DNA of 64,000 bases from Fibrobacterota bacterium (GTDB lineage: Bacteria; Fibrobacterota; Fibrobacteria; UBA11236). A program made the translations under genes and the position numbers. The notes under the pieces are model-generated. The model did no database searches and was not told the DNA's origin. It saw only the letters and a list, made by a program, of their open reading frames with translations. The DNA lies in contig CANKII010000002.1 of the NCBI GenBank assembly GCA_947482115.1, positions 186,001 to 250,000 on the forward strand. The letters run 5' to 3'. The number at the start of each line of letters is the position of its first letter. The stretch's first letter is position 1. Positions 49,549-59,131 of this stretch are shown here, in pieces.

Positions 49549-49754
49549 AAAAACACCTTCAGGAAACGTTTGCAGACAAAAAACCCAAACAAAAAACGCG
49601 GGCCGTTGCAGCCCACGTCTTCGCACGGATTTCTCCCTCGCTCTGTTTAGAAGATAATGCGGATCGGGTTAAATTTCTATCTATTCCTCACAAAATTAAG
49701 GACTTATCCGGGTATTTTATCCGGGTATTGAACAGCCAAAAACCCGGGAATTCA

Positions 49755-50936
49755 ATGAAAAACGTGGTTTTTCCAAAAGGTTTTCAAGCCGGAGGCGTCG
49801 CCTGCGGCATCAAGAAAAACGGGAACCCCGATCTTGGCTTCTTGCAGAGCCATCCGCCTGCAACCGCCTTTGGAGCGTTTACCCGGAACACGGCGGCTGC
49901 GGCTCCGGTCAAGTACTGCCGGGAAGTGCTGGCTTCCGGTTCCAAAGTTTCTCATATCCTCGTCAACAGCGGCAACGCCAATGCTGCCACGGGTCCCAAA
50001 GGTTATGAAGATGTCCTCACTACGGTGTCCCATTTGAAAAATGCGATGCGGATTGAAGGCGGAGTGTTGATTTGTTCCACGGGCGTGATTGGCGAACCCT
50101 TGCCCATGGACACTTTGAAAAAAGGCATCGATTTACTGTGTGGCAAACCGGGCCCGACTTCGGATTTTTCGTCCGCCATCATGACCACGGATACCTTTGC
50201 GAAAATTGCCGAGGTGACTTTGAATCTGGCGGGCCACGAAGTGCGATTGGGTGGAGCGGCCAAAGGTGCAGGGATGATCTGTCCCAACATGGCGACCATG
50301 CTGGCGTTCATGACCACCGACATTGGATTGGAATCCGGTTATCAATCCCGGTTTCAGGATTCCGTGGAACGCAGCTTTAATTCCATCACCGTGGATGGAG
50401 ATATGAGCACGAATGATACGGCATTGTTACTTGCCAATGGTGCAAGCGACGTGCAATACTCTTCGTTATCCTCCGCCGATCAAAGATTGTTTGATGCCGC
50501 CTTGATGGATTTGATGCGGCAACTGGCGCAGTCCATTGTGCGCGATGGGGAAGGAGCCACCAAGCTCATCACGGTGGAAGCGGTGGGAGCGGTTTCCGAA
50601 GCGGATGCAAAAGCTGTGGTGCGGGCTGTGTCGAATTCTCCTTTGGTAAAGACGGCTTTTTTCGGTGGTGATGCGAACTGGGGACGCGTGCTTGCCGCAG
50701 CGGGATATTCCGGCGCGGCTTTGGAAATGGAAAAACTTTCCCTGGAATTCTGCGATGTCAAAGTGTTTGAGAACGGTGTGCCATTGCCGCGAGACGAAGA
50801 GGATTTGGCGCAACGGATGAAGGCGAAAGACGTTTCCGTGAAATTGAATTTGGGTTTGGGCAAGTTCGCATGGACTTACTGGACTTGCGACCTCAGCTAT
50901 GACTACGTGAAGATCAACGGAAGCTATCGGAGTTGA
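49755..50936 (+). CDS. argJ: Bifunctional glutamate N-acetyltransferase/amino-acid acetyltransferase
   Basis: GGAAKGAGMICPNMATMLAFMTTD cleavage motif. Confidence 0.95.
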   Translation: MKNVVFPKGFQAGGVACGIKKNGNPDLGFLQSHPPATAFGAFTRNTAAAAPVKYCREVLASGSKVSHILVNSGNANAATGPKGYEDVLTTVSHLKNAMRIEGGVLICSTGVIGEPLPMDTLKKGIDLLCGKPGPTSDFSSAIMTTDTFAKIAEVTLNLAGHEVRLGGAAKGAGMICPNMATMLAFMTTDIGLESGYQSRFQDSVERSFNSITVDGDMSTNDTALLLANGASDVQYSSLSSADQRLFDAALMDLMRQLAQSIVRDGEGATKLITVEAVGAVSEADAKAVVRAVSNSPLVKTAFFGGDANWGRVLAAAGYSGAALEMEKLSLEFCDVKVFENGVPLPRDEEDLAQRMKAKDVSVKLNLGLGKFAWTYWTCDLSYDYVKINGSYRS

Positions 50937-51925
50937 AAAGGAAATTTGGTTTTATGAGTCCCGCCCGTATTTTTACCGCGTTTATTACCGCAACGATTCT
51001 GCTTGCGTCCCAATCGCTTGCCGGAGGTTATCCCGACAGACCCGTCCGCGTAATTGTTCCTTTCGGTGCAGGCGGTGGTGCGGATTTGATCGCACGCTCT
51101 TTGAGTGCGAAGCTGTCGGAGATGTGGAAACAATCCGTTATTGTGGAAAATCGCGTGGGCGCGGGAGGCTCCATCGGTGCGGATTTGGTGGCCAAGTCTG
51201 TTGCCGATGGCTACACGCTTCTGGTGCATTCCTCCGCGTATGCCTCCAGCGCCGCCTTCTATGCAAAACTGCCCTATGATCCCCTGAAGGATTTGGTGTC
51301 GGTCGCTCCACTCGGCAGCGCGGGAAATGTATTGGTCACCGGCAAAGTTTCTGGACTGAAATCGGTTGCGGAACTGATTGCAGCGGCAAAGAAGAAACAC
51401 AGAAAGATGAAGTTTGGATCGGCCGGTGCCGGAAGTGGAACCCATTTAAATGCGGTAAAGTTTAATCTCGCCGCAGGATTACGATCCGTGCACGTTTCCG
51501 ATGATCTCGGCGCCATGGCCGTCAACGAGGATGTCATGGCCGGGCGAATCGATTACTGGTTCGCACCCATCGCCAGCGTATTGCCGTTACTGGATAACGA
51601 CAGCCTCGTCATATTGGGAGTGAGCTCAAAGGAACGCACGAAATCGTTGCCGAACGTGCCGACGCTTTCTGAATTGGGTTTGAAGGGCTTCGATTACAAA
51701 TTGTGGTACGGGGTGTGGGCGCCAGCCGGTATTTCCGACGAGGTGCACAAGAAACTTGCCGAGGATGTGGTCATTGCGCTGGCTTCCCCCGAAGTGAGCG
51801 ACCAACTCGAAAGAAACGGGGTCAGTCCGATGGATATGACACCCGCCAAATTTGCGCGTTTTATTGAAGGTGAAATCAGGGAATCCACCCGCATCATCAA
51901 GGCGGCGGGCATCAAGCAGCAATAA
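50933..51925 (+). CDS. Tripartite tricarboxylate transporter (Bug/TctC) substrate-binding protein
   Basis: YPDRPVRVIVPFGAGGGADLIARSLS; FGSAGAGSGTHLNAVKF. Confidence 0.92.
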   Translation: MKRKFGFMSPARIFTAFITATILLASQSLAGGYPDRPVRVIVPFGAGGGADLIARSLSAKLSEMWKQSVIVENRVGAGGSIGADLVAKSVADGYTLLVHSSAYASSAAFYAKLPYDPLKDLVSVAPLGSAGNVLVTGKVSGLKSVAELIAAAKKKHRKMKFGSAGAGSGTHLNAVKFNLAAGLRSVHVSDDLGAMAVNEDVMAGRIDYWFAPIASVLPLLDNDSLVILGVSSKERTKSLPNVPTLSELGLKGFDYKLWYGVWAPAGISDEVHKKLAEDVVIALASPEVSDQLERNGVSPMDMTPAKFARFIEGEIRESTRIIKAAGIKQQ

Positions 51926-51964
51926 ATCTTCTAATTTTCTGCTTCCAAACCCGGAGAAAAAACC

Positions 51965-53212
51965 ATGAAGTCCCTGACCCAGCCGCTGTCCCAAGTCGAT
52001 CCGGACATCGCGGGCCTTATCGCCAAAGAAGCCCATCGCCAGGAAGAGGGCATCGAACTCATCGCATCGGAAAACACCGTCAGTCAAGCCGTGCTCGAAG
52101 CCATGGGCTCGGTGTTCACCAACAAATATTCCGAAGGTTATTCCGGGAAACGTTATTACGGCGGCAACGAAGTCGTGGATGAAATGGAATCCCTCGCGGT
52201 AAATCGCGCCAAGGCTTTGTTCGGCGCGGAGCATGTCAACGTGCAGCCGCTTTCCGGTTCGCCCGCCAATCTTGCCGTGTATATGGCCGTGGCCAAACCT
52301 GGCGACAAAGTCTTGGGTCTCAAGCTCGATCACGGTGGACATCTTTCGCACGGACACCCGGTCAATTTTTCCGGTCTCATGTACAACTTCGTGCAATATG
52401 AAGTGGACGAAAAAACCTGCCGCATCGACATGAACCGCGTTCGCGAAGTGGCGCTCAAGGAACGTCCCCGCATGATCATTGCGGGCTTCTCTGCCTACTC
52501 GCGCGACATCGACTGGAAGGCTTTCAAAAGCATCGCCGATGAAGTTGGCGCAGTCACTTTCGGCGACATCGCGCATATCGCCGGTCTCATCGCTGGCAAG
52601 GCGTTGGAGAACCCGGTTCCCATTTTCGACATTGTCACCACTACGACCCACAAGACTTTGCGCGGCCCGCGCGGGGCTATCATCATGTGCAAAAGCCAGT
52701 TCCAAAAGGACATTGACCGCACGGTGTTCCCAGGCATTCAAGGCGGCCCGCATGACCATGTCAATGCCGCCAAGGCCGTGTGTTTTCAGGAGGCGTTGCA
52801 GCCTTCGTTTCAGGAATATGCCAGGCAGGTGATTCGCAATGCGCAGGCCTTGTCCGCAGAATTGATGTCGCGCGGCTATCGCGTTTTGACCGACGGCACG
52901 GACAACCATCTTCTTGTCGTGGATTTGCGCAGCAAAGATCTCGCAGGCAAAGCCGCTGAAGTTGCGCTGGACAAAATCGGAATCTCCTGCAGCCGCAGCA
53001 CCATTCCTTTCGACACACGCAAGGCAATGGATCCTTCCGGTATTCGTCTGGGCTCGCCTGCCATGACCACACGTGGCATGGGTGAAGCCGAAGCCCGTTT
53101 GATCGGCGGATTCATCGATAAAGCCATTATGAAATCCGGCGATGAAGCTGTGCTGGCCCGCATTCACGGCGATGTGAAGGAACTGTGCAAACGGTTTCCG
53201 CTATACCTGTAA
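51965..53212 (+). CDS. glyA: Serine hydroxymethyltransferase
   Basis: GIELIASENTVSQAVLEAMGSVFTNKYSEGYSGKRYYGGNE; TTTHKTLRGPRGAII. Confidence 0.97.
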   Translation: MKSLTQPLSQVDPDIAGLIAKEAHRQEEGIELIASENTVSQAVLEAMGSVFTNKYSEGYSGKRYYGGNEVVDEMESLAVNRAKALFGAEHVNVQPLSGSPANLAVYMAVAKPGDKVLGLKLDHGGHLSHGHPVNFSGLMYNFVQYEVDEKTCRIDMNRVREVALKERPRMIIAGFSAYSRDIDWKAFKSIADEVGAVTFGDIAHIAGLIAGKALENPVPIFDIVTTTTHKTLRGPRGAIIMCKSQFQKDIDRTVFPGIQGGPHDHVNAAKAVCFQEALQPSFQEYARQVIRNAQALSAELMSRGYRVLTDGTDNHLLVVDLRSKDLAGKAAEVALDKIGISCSRSTIPFDTRKAMDPSGIRLGSPAMTTRGMGEAEARLIGGFIDKAIMKSGDEAVLARIHGDVKELCKRFPLYL

Positions 53213-54312
53213 ATTCCGGTGTGGTGGAATCCGCCGCCGGAGTGCAGCGGGAATTTTTCATCGGCCCCAAACGGATTTACCCGAACGTTTATCTCGCGCC
53301 CATGTCGGGCGTCACTGATATTTGTTTCCGCCAGCTCGTTTCCCGTCTGGCCCGAGGCCGCACGGGATTATTGGTTTCCGAATTTGTTTCCGTCGAAGGT
53401 CTGACGCGCGACAATCCCAAGTCGATGAAACAAATGGCTTTTGCCGAAGAGGAACGTCCGTTCTCCGTGCAAATCTTTGGTGGAGAACCGGGTCGCATGG
53501 GTTGGGGCGCAAAAATCGTCGAAGAAACCGGCGCGGATTTTGTGGAGATCAATTGCGGCTGTCCTGCTCCGAAAGTGGTGGGCAAAGGCGGCGGTTCGGG
53601 TTTGTTGAAAGACCTTCCCAATCTCGCAGCCATCGTGCGCTCAGTCAAAGCTGCGGTGTCCATTCCCGTTACGGTGAAAGTGCGCATTGGCTGGAGCGAC
53701 GAACTCATTACGCTGTTTGAAACGCAGAAGATCATCGAAGGCGAAGGCGCTTCGGCGATGGTGATTCACGGGCGCACGCGCGCACAAGGCTACAAGGGTT
53801 TGGCGAATTGGGATTTGATCGGCGAGGCGAAAGCACGGGCGACCATTCCTGTGGTCGGCAACGGAGATGTACTGCGCGTCGAACACGTTGTGGATCGTTT
53901 AAAAAAATATGGAGTTGACGGCGTGGCCGTGGGACGAGGCGCGATGCACAATCCGTGGATCTTCGCGCAAATCGCCGATGTGTATGAAGGAAAGGAACCT
54001 TCGCAGCCGACACGGGAGGATTACCTCCAATTGTTTGAGGAGTATCATCATTTGTTGCGTGGAGAGATGGACATTGAATTGCGGGCTTTGGGAAAACTCA
54101 AGCAGATGGCTGCGCGGGCGATGAAAGGCCTGCCGAGCAGCGGTCTGGCCCGTCTGTCCTTACTGCGTTCGCAATCCGTTTCGGAATTCTTCGATCATCT
54201 TCGGGCTTACTTCGAGCAGATTCCGTCGATGGAACGGGATATGGAAATGCTGGAGGATTTGAACGGGAAGGAAGACACGGAAGTGGTGTTTGGGAATGCC
54301 TACAAGAATTGA
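53185..54312 (+). CDS. dus: tRNA-dihydrouridine synthase
   Basis: LAPMSGVTDICFRQL, VEINCGCPAPKVVGKGGGSGLLK; 5' overlap with glyA so true start uncertain. Confidence 0.92.
   Translation: MQTVSAIPVNSGVVESAAGVQREFFIGPKRIYPNVYLAPMSGVTDICFRQLVSRLARGRTGLLVSEFVSVEGLTRDNPKSMKQMAFAEEERPFSVQIFGGEPGRMGWGAKIVEETGADFVEINCGCPAPKVVGKGGGSGLLKDLPNLAAIVRSVKAAVSIPVTVKVRIGWSDELITLFETQKIIEGEGASAMVIHGRTRAQGYKGLANWDLIGEAKARATIPVVGNGDVLRVEHVVDRLKKYGVDGVAVGRGAMHNPWIFAQIADVYEGKEPSQPTREDYLQLFEEYHHLLRGEMDIELRALGKLKQMAARAMKGLPSSGLARLSLLRSQSVSEFFDHLRAYFEQIPSMERDMEMLEDLNGKEDTEVVFGNAYKN
54253..54312 (+). repeat. dus 3'-end repeat, copy A (in dus)
   Basis: GAGGATTTGAACGGGAAGGAAGACACGGAA-GTGGTGTTTGGGAATGCCTACAAGAATTGA. Confidence 0.95.
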
Positions 54313-54438
54313 TTTTCCCATGCGTTGTTTTTTTGCGGAATAGCCGCGGCGGGTGACAAAAAGGCCATAAAATCCTTTCGTGCGCGTTCCCCTCCATTCT
54401 ATCTTCCTTCACATCAGAACCTATTCCAGGGAGAAACG

Positions 54439-54858
54439 ATGAAAACCATTCCCACCAAATTCGGATTCCTGCTCCTTTTCGGGGCCATTGCCGCAATCGT
54501 GGCCTGCAATAAAAAAGAGCCGAGAGTCTATTTCGGAAACCTGAAAAGCGGCCAGCAAGTTGAAAGCCCGTTCAAAGTCGAGATGAAATGCGAGAACCTT
54601 GTGGTGGAACCCGCCTCAAAAGGCGTCAACGAGGGCCACGGGCATTTCCACATCATCATCAACAGTCCGATGCCGCCGGCAAACTCGCCGATCCCGGTTG
54701 ACCCCATGCACATCCATTACGGACAGGGACAGAATGAAACGGAGCTGAATCTCCCCCCGGGAGAATACGATCTTCTCCTGCAATTTGCGTATGGAAATCA
54801 CGTGCCTTATGACCCGCAAATCACGAGCGACATCCTCCACGTCACGGTCACCAAGTAG
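54439..54858 (+). CDS. DUF4399-like lipoprotein
   Basis: Lipobox IVACNKK; GHFHIIINSPMP...HIHYGQGQNETELNLPPGEYDLLLQFA. Confidence 0.75.
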   Translation: MKTIPTKFGFLLLFGAIAAIVACNKKEPRVYFGNLKSGQQVESPFKVEMKCENLVVEPASKGVNEGHGHFHIIINSPMPPANSPIPVDPMHIHYGQGQNETELNLPPGEYDLLLQFAYGNHVPYDPQITSDILHVTVTK

Positions 54859-54881
54859 GTTCTAAAGTTCAAGGAGGAACC

Positions 54882-56153
54882 ATGAAACCCATTTGGACAC
54901 TGGCAGGCTTTTTGACATTGGGAATTGCCGCGGCAATTCACGCTGAGGTGTTGATCAAACCCAATGATCCGAACATCAATTATTACGGGCGTTTTGATTT
55001 TTCCAATTCCGCGACCACGGTGCCGTTCAACTGGCCGGGCAGTGTCATCGAGGCCGGTTTCCCCGGACCTTCAATCGGCGTCGAGCTGAACGACGGGAAC
55101 GGCAGCTATTTCAATGTGGAAATCGACGGCGCGCTGGTGGATTCCCTTTTGCCCACGACCACCACTCACCGGACAATCCGCACCAACCTCTCCGCCGGTA
55201 ATCACACAATCCGGATCACCTTGCGTTCCAATGGTCTGAACTGTTCCTTCAGCGGTTTTTATCTCGCCAATGGGATGTCCTTGGTCGCGCCGCCCGCCAA
55301 GCCGCTCCATAAGATCGAATTCATCGGCGACTCATGGACTGCGGGCGATGTCATCGGCCAGACCACCGGAACCCCCAACCTGAAATATTTCAACGCGTCC
55401 CTGACCTACGCACGGCGTTCCACCATTGCCTTCCATGCGCAGGATATTCTTGTCGCACGCGGCGGAGCCGGCTTGATCAAAAGTCAGGGCAACGCCGCGA
55501 CAATGCCCACGCGGTATCCGAAGACGCTATGCGACGGCACGGCCAACTGGGATTTCAACTCGTGGACTCCCGATTTGGCGGTCATTTTCTTGGGCATCAA
55601 CGATTACACCATCGGCGGCGTCACGGACACAAACTTCCGGGCGACTTACCGGACGTTCATTAACACGGTGCGCGGGCATTATCCGAACGTGCCGCTTATT
55701 TTGGTGGGCTTGGCGGGAAGCACCCTGACCAACGTGCAGGCTGTGGCGACATCATTCACCGGTACTACGGTTTTTTCCAGCCCCATCACTCTGGCCAATG
55801 CGAAGGCGCTTTACCAGCATCCCAATCAGGCGCAGCACCAGCAGATTGCCGATTCGCTGGTTGCGGTGATCAAGCGGGTGATGGGTTGGGATACCGCGGC
55901 GACTGTCGGAATCCAGGCTTCACAGACGGGACATGAAGCGCGAACTCACGGAGATACGTTTATTAAAACGTCCTTGGATAAAATTGTTTTTCCTGCGGAT
56001 CTCACGGGGGTGAACAAGGAGATCATCGCGTTTGATTATTCCGGGAGATCGATCCGGAAATGGGTTACGGAAAAGCAGACGGTTTTTCTCACGGGGGATA
56101 TGAATCTTCCTGCGGGGTTGTATTTCCTCAAAACGAGGGCAGTGGGGAAATAG
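54882..56153 (+). CDS. SGNH/GDSL hydrolase (CE2-like esterase) with C-terminal sorting-type domain
   Basis: IEFIGDSWTAGD, FLGINDYTIGG, and C-terminal EIIAFDYSGRSIRKW...LPAGLYFLKT. Confidence 0.82.
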   Translation: MKPIWTLAGFLTLGIAAAIHAEVLIKPNDPNINYYGRFDFSNSATTVPFNWPGSVIEAGFPGPSIGVELNDGNGSYFNVEIDGALVDSLLPTTTTHRTIRTNLSAGNHTIRITLRSNGLNCSFSGFYLANGMSLVAPPAKPLHKIEFIGDSWTAGDVIGQTTGTPNLKYFNASLTYARRSTIAFHAQDILVARGGAGLIKSQGNAATMPTRYPKTLCDGTANWDFNSWTPDLAVIFLGINDYTIGGVTDTNFRATYRTFINTVRGHYPNVPLILVGLAGSTLTNVQAVATSFTGTTVFSSPITLANAKALYQHPNQAQHQQIADSLVAVIKRVMGWDTAATVGIQASQTGHEARTHGDTFIKTSLDKIVFPADLTGVNKEIIAFDYSGRSIRKWVTEKQTVFLTGDMNLPAGLYFLKTRAVGK

Positions 56154-56245
56154 CTCCAGGAATTGATGCTTCATCCATTTAGTTCCTACCCTTTAGGGAG
56201 TAATGCCCCTAACCCCCATGCGCGTCAAACCGATGAACGGATGAA

Positions 56246-57391
56246 TTGAGCGAATCCAACCTGTTATCCGCACCGGAGGTCCCCTCGGTTCTTCCAGCGA
56301 ACCCAGGTTTAGAAGAAGAAGCCGGCAAAAGACTGAAATTCGGAAAATCCAACGATTTTCAAACCGAACTCCGGCGGCGCGTCGAGGAGTTCTTCCAGAC
56401 CACAGGGCGAGCGCAGCGCGATTGCCCGAGCATGTATTTCAAGACGGGAATTATTCTGGTCGCATTCGCGGCCTCCTACGCGGGACTGACGTTCTTCGCT
56501 TCCACATGGTGGCAGGCCTTGCCCTTCGCCATTCTCCTCGGCATCACCATGGCCGAGATCGGTTTCAACGTCCAGCATGACGGCGCACACCAGGGCTATT
56601 CAAGCCGCCCCTGGATCAACAAGCTGATGGCGATGACGTTGGACGTGATCGGCGGCAGCTCCTATATCTGGCATTGGAAGCATGACATCTTTCACCATAC
56701 CTACGTCAACATCGCGGGCCACGATGCCGATATCAACTTGGGCGTTTTCGGGCGGCTGAGCCCCCAACAGAAACGGCACGCATATCACCGCTGGCAGCAT
56801 TTCTACCTGTGGCCCTTATACGGTTTCCTCGCCTTCAAGTGGCTGTTCTATGACGATTTTCGCGATGCCCTCACCGGCCGGATCGGGGCATTCCGGATTC
56901 CGCGGCCCAAGGGCTGGGAAATGGTGCTTTTCCTCGGGGGCAAGGCGGTCTTTTTCACCTTGGCGTTCGCGATTCCCATGCGGATCCATCCGGTTTGGGT
57001 GGTGCTGCTTTGCTACGGGGTGGTGGCGGGAGTGTTGGGCCTCGCGCTCAGCATGGTGTTTCAGGTGGTGCATGTCGTGGAACAGGCGGAATTCCCCATG
57101 CCGCGATCCGACACCGGCCGCATCGAAAAAGCGTGGGCCGTCCATCAGGTGGAGACCACGGTCAACTATGCCCGCGACAACCGGACGGTGACATGGCTGG
57201 TGGGAGCCCTCAATTTCCAAATCGAACATCACCTGTTCCCCCGGATCTGCCACATCAATTACCCGGCCATTTCCAAGCTGGTGGAAAGCACCTGCTGCGA
57301 ATACGGAGTGCAATACTCCCAACATGCGTCATATGGCGCCGGTTTGGCGTCGCATTTCCGCTGGTTGCGCAAGATGGGGTTGGCCGCGTAA
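56246..57391 (+). CDS. Fatty acid desaturase
   Basis: TTG start; His boxes HDGAH, HDIFHH, QIEHH. Confidence 0.92.
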   Translation: MSESNLLSAPEVPSVLPANPGLEEEAGKRLKFGKSNDFQTELRRRVEEFFQTTGRAQRDCPSMYFKTGIILVAFAASYAGLTFFASTWWQALPFAILLGITMAEIGFNVQHDGAHQGYSSRPWINKLMAMTLDVIGGSSYIWHWKHDIFHHTYVNIAGHDADINLGVFGRLSPQQKRHAYHRWQHFYLWPLYGFLAFKWLFYDDFRDALTGRIGAFRIPRPKGWEMVLFLGGKAVFFTLAFAIPMRIHPVWVVLLCYGVVAGVLGLALSMVFQVVHVVEQAEFPMPRSDTGRIEKAWAVHQVETTVNYARDNRTVTWLVGALNFQIEHHLFPRICHINYPAISKLVESTCCEYGVQYSQHASYGAGLASHFRWLRKMGLAA

Positions 57392-57393
57392 AA

Positions 57394-57426
57394 TTTCACA
57401 ATGGCGCCCTCGGCTCCATTGTGAAA
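57394..57426. terminator. Hairpin, possible terminator
   Basis: TTTCACAATGG...CCATTGTGAAA between convergent genes; no clear U-tract. Confidence 0.5.
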
Positions 57427-57463
57427 CATGTCGTCAAATAGTTTCATTTTTAACAGTGGGAAG

Positions 57464-57952
57464 TCAGTTCGTTTCACACGAAGAGGCGGCGGCAAAGCAC
57501 TTGGTTCCCGAAAAACGAACCCTGTTTCCGGTTTTCTTTCCCTGCTCGTAGAGCTGGTAGTATCCCTCGACGGACGAAGAATCAATGCGCGTGATTTGGA
57601 CGTTTGCGCTGAGGGTCCGGCAAGGTAGGCCGACATGCCAAGGATCGGGATAGCATTCCCAGGCGTCGAGATTTTCGCTACTCCCCACTTCGAGGCTGTC
57701 CAGGTTCGGGTTGCGGATCCGGAATGATTCGCCTTCCTGCACAATCGAAGTCAGATCGATATGCTTGTGGTCATCCAAAAGGTTTTCGCTTCCGGGGCAG
57801 CCTTGTGGAAGGATGTTGAGACGCACGGTTTGGGGCGGATTCCAAGGGGTGCCACGGCAATAGTTGCCTATGAAAACTGTTTGGTACTCGACCTTCGATT
57901 CCGTACAACCGAAAAAGAGGACGGCGAGAAGCAGGGGGCCGTGCGTTTTCAT
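57464..57952 (-). CDS. Putative lipoprotein
   Basis: MKTHGPLLLAVLFFGCTES lipobox. Confidence 0.65.
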   Translation of the reverse strand: MKTHGPLLLAVLFFGCTESKVEYQTVFIGNYCRGTPWNPPQTVRLNILPQGCPGSENLLDDHKHIDLTSIVQEGESFRIRNPNLDSLEVGSSENLDAWECYPDPWHVGLPCRTLSANVQITRIDSSSVEGYYQLYEQGKKTGNRVRFSGTKCFAAASSCETN

Positions 57953-58030
57953 GGGCACCTCTGGGTGATAGTGAAACAAGTGTACATCAAATCCCGGTCA
58001 TAAAAATTTTCGGGCATTTCCGACCGCTTT
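57930..58030 (-). repeat. Shared leader/signal-peptide module, copy 1
   Basis: Similar to 60612-60713 (CAGGGGGCCGnGCnTTTTCAT...CAAATCCCGGTnAT...TTTCC). Confidence 0.8.
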
Positions 58031-58126
58031 GGGCAAGAACGAGACGATCACACTGCGTCAATTATCCGTTCGAACGACCTTTATTTTCGTAGTTTAAAAT
58101 CTCCATCCTAAACCAGGAGTCGACTC

Positions 58127-59077
58127 ATGTCTGACCAGAAAATCATCGTGGTGTTGGGCGCAACCGGGGCGCAGGGCGGCGGGCTCGCGCGCGCCATCCT
58201 CAATGATCCCTCAAAGACATTTTCCCTTCGCGCCGTGACGCGCAAGCCGGACTCGGATAAGGCGAAAGCCTTGAAAGCTGCCGGCGCGGAGGTCGTGACT
58301 GCCGACCTCGACGATGTGGAAAGCCTCACAAAGGCCTTCTCGGGTGCTTACGGGGTTTACGGCCTCACCAACTTTTGGGAACACTTTTCGCCGGAGAAGG
58401 AAACGGCTCAGGCGAAAAACATCGCCGAGGCCGCCAAGGCTGCCGGAGTGCGGCATGCGATCTGGTCCACCTTCGAGGACGTTCGCGACAAGGTTCCGCT
58501 CGCGGACACCCGCATGCCCACCTTGCTCGGGAAGTACAAGGTTCCGCATTTCGACGCCAAGGCGGAGGCGAATGCGTTCTTCCGCAATGCCGGAGTGCCG
58601 ACCACTTTCCTGTTGACTTCGTTCTACTGGGACAACCTGATTTATTTCGGTCTTGGTCCCAAGAAAGGCCCGGACGGCGTACTGGCCATCACCTTTCCCA
58701 TGGGCGACAAGAAGCTGCCCGGCATCGCCGCAGAGGATATCGGCAAGTGCGCTTTGGGTGTTTTCAAGGCCGGAGACAAGTACATCGGTAAAACGGTTGG
58801 CGTTGCCGGCGGGCACCAGACCGGGGCGCAGATGGCGGCCTCGCTGTCCAAGTCTCTGGGTCAGGAAGTGCGTTACAACGCTGTGCCGGCTGACATGTAT
58901 CGCGGTTTCGGTTTTCCGGGCGCGGACGAGATGGGCAATATGTTTCAGTACAAGGCCGACTTCGAGGAAGCCTACTGCGGCGTGCGCAACCTCGACGAAT
59001 CGAAGGCCCTTAATCCCTCGATCCAGAGTTTCGATCAGTGGCTGGCGGTCAATAAGGACAAGATTCCGCTGGAGTGA
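58127..59077 (+). CDS. NmrA-family NAD(P)-binding protein
   Basis: KIIVVLGATGAQGGGLARAIL; NmrA-like GVRHAIWSTFEDV. Confidence 0.9.
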   Translation: MSDQKIIVVLGATGAQGGGLARAILNDPSKTFSLRAVTRKPDSDKAKALKAAGAEVVTADLDDVESLTKAFSGAYGVYGLTNFWEHFSPEKETAQAKNIAEAAKAAGVRHAIWSTFEDVRDKVPLADTRMPTLLGKYKVPHFDAKAEANAFFRNAGVPTTFLLTSFYWDNLIYFGLGPKKGPDGVLAITFPMGDKKLPGIAAEDIGKCALGVFKAGDKYIGKTVGVAGGHQTGAQMAASLSKSLGQEVRYNAVPADMYRGFGFPGADEMGNMFQYKADFEEAYCGVRNLDESKALNPSIQSFDQWLAVNKDKIPLE

Positions 59078-59101
59078 TCTCAACATCGACGGTTAGACGC
59101 C

Positions 59102-59131
59102 GTGGTGTTTGGGAATACATACAAGAATTAA
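59102..59131 (+). repeat. dus 3'-end repeat, copy B
   Basis: GTGGTGTTTGGGAATACATACAAGAATTAA (VVFGNTYKN-stop). Confidence 0.95.
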
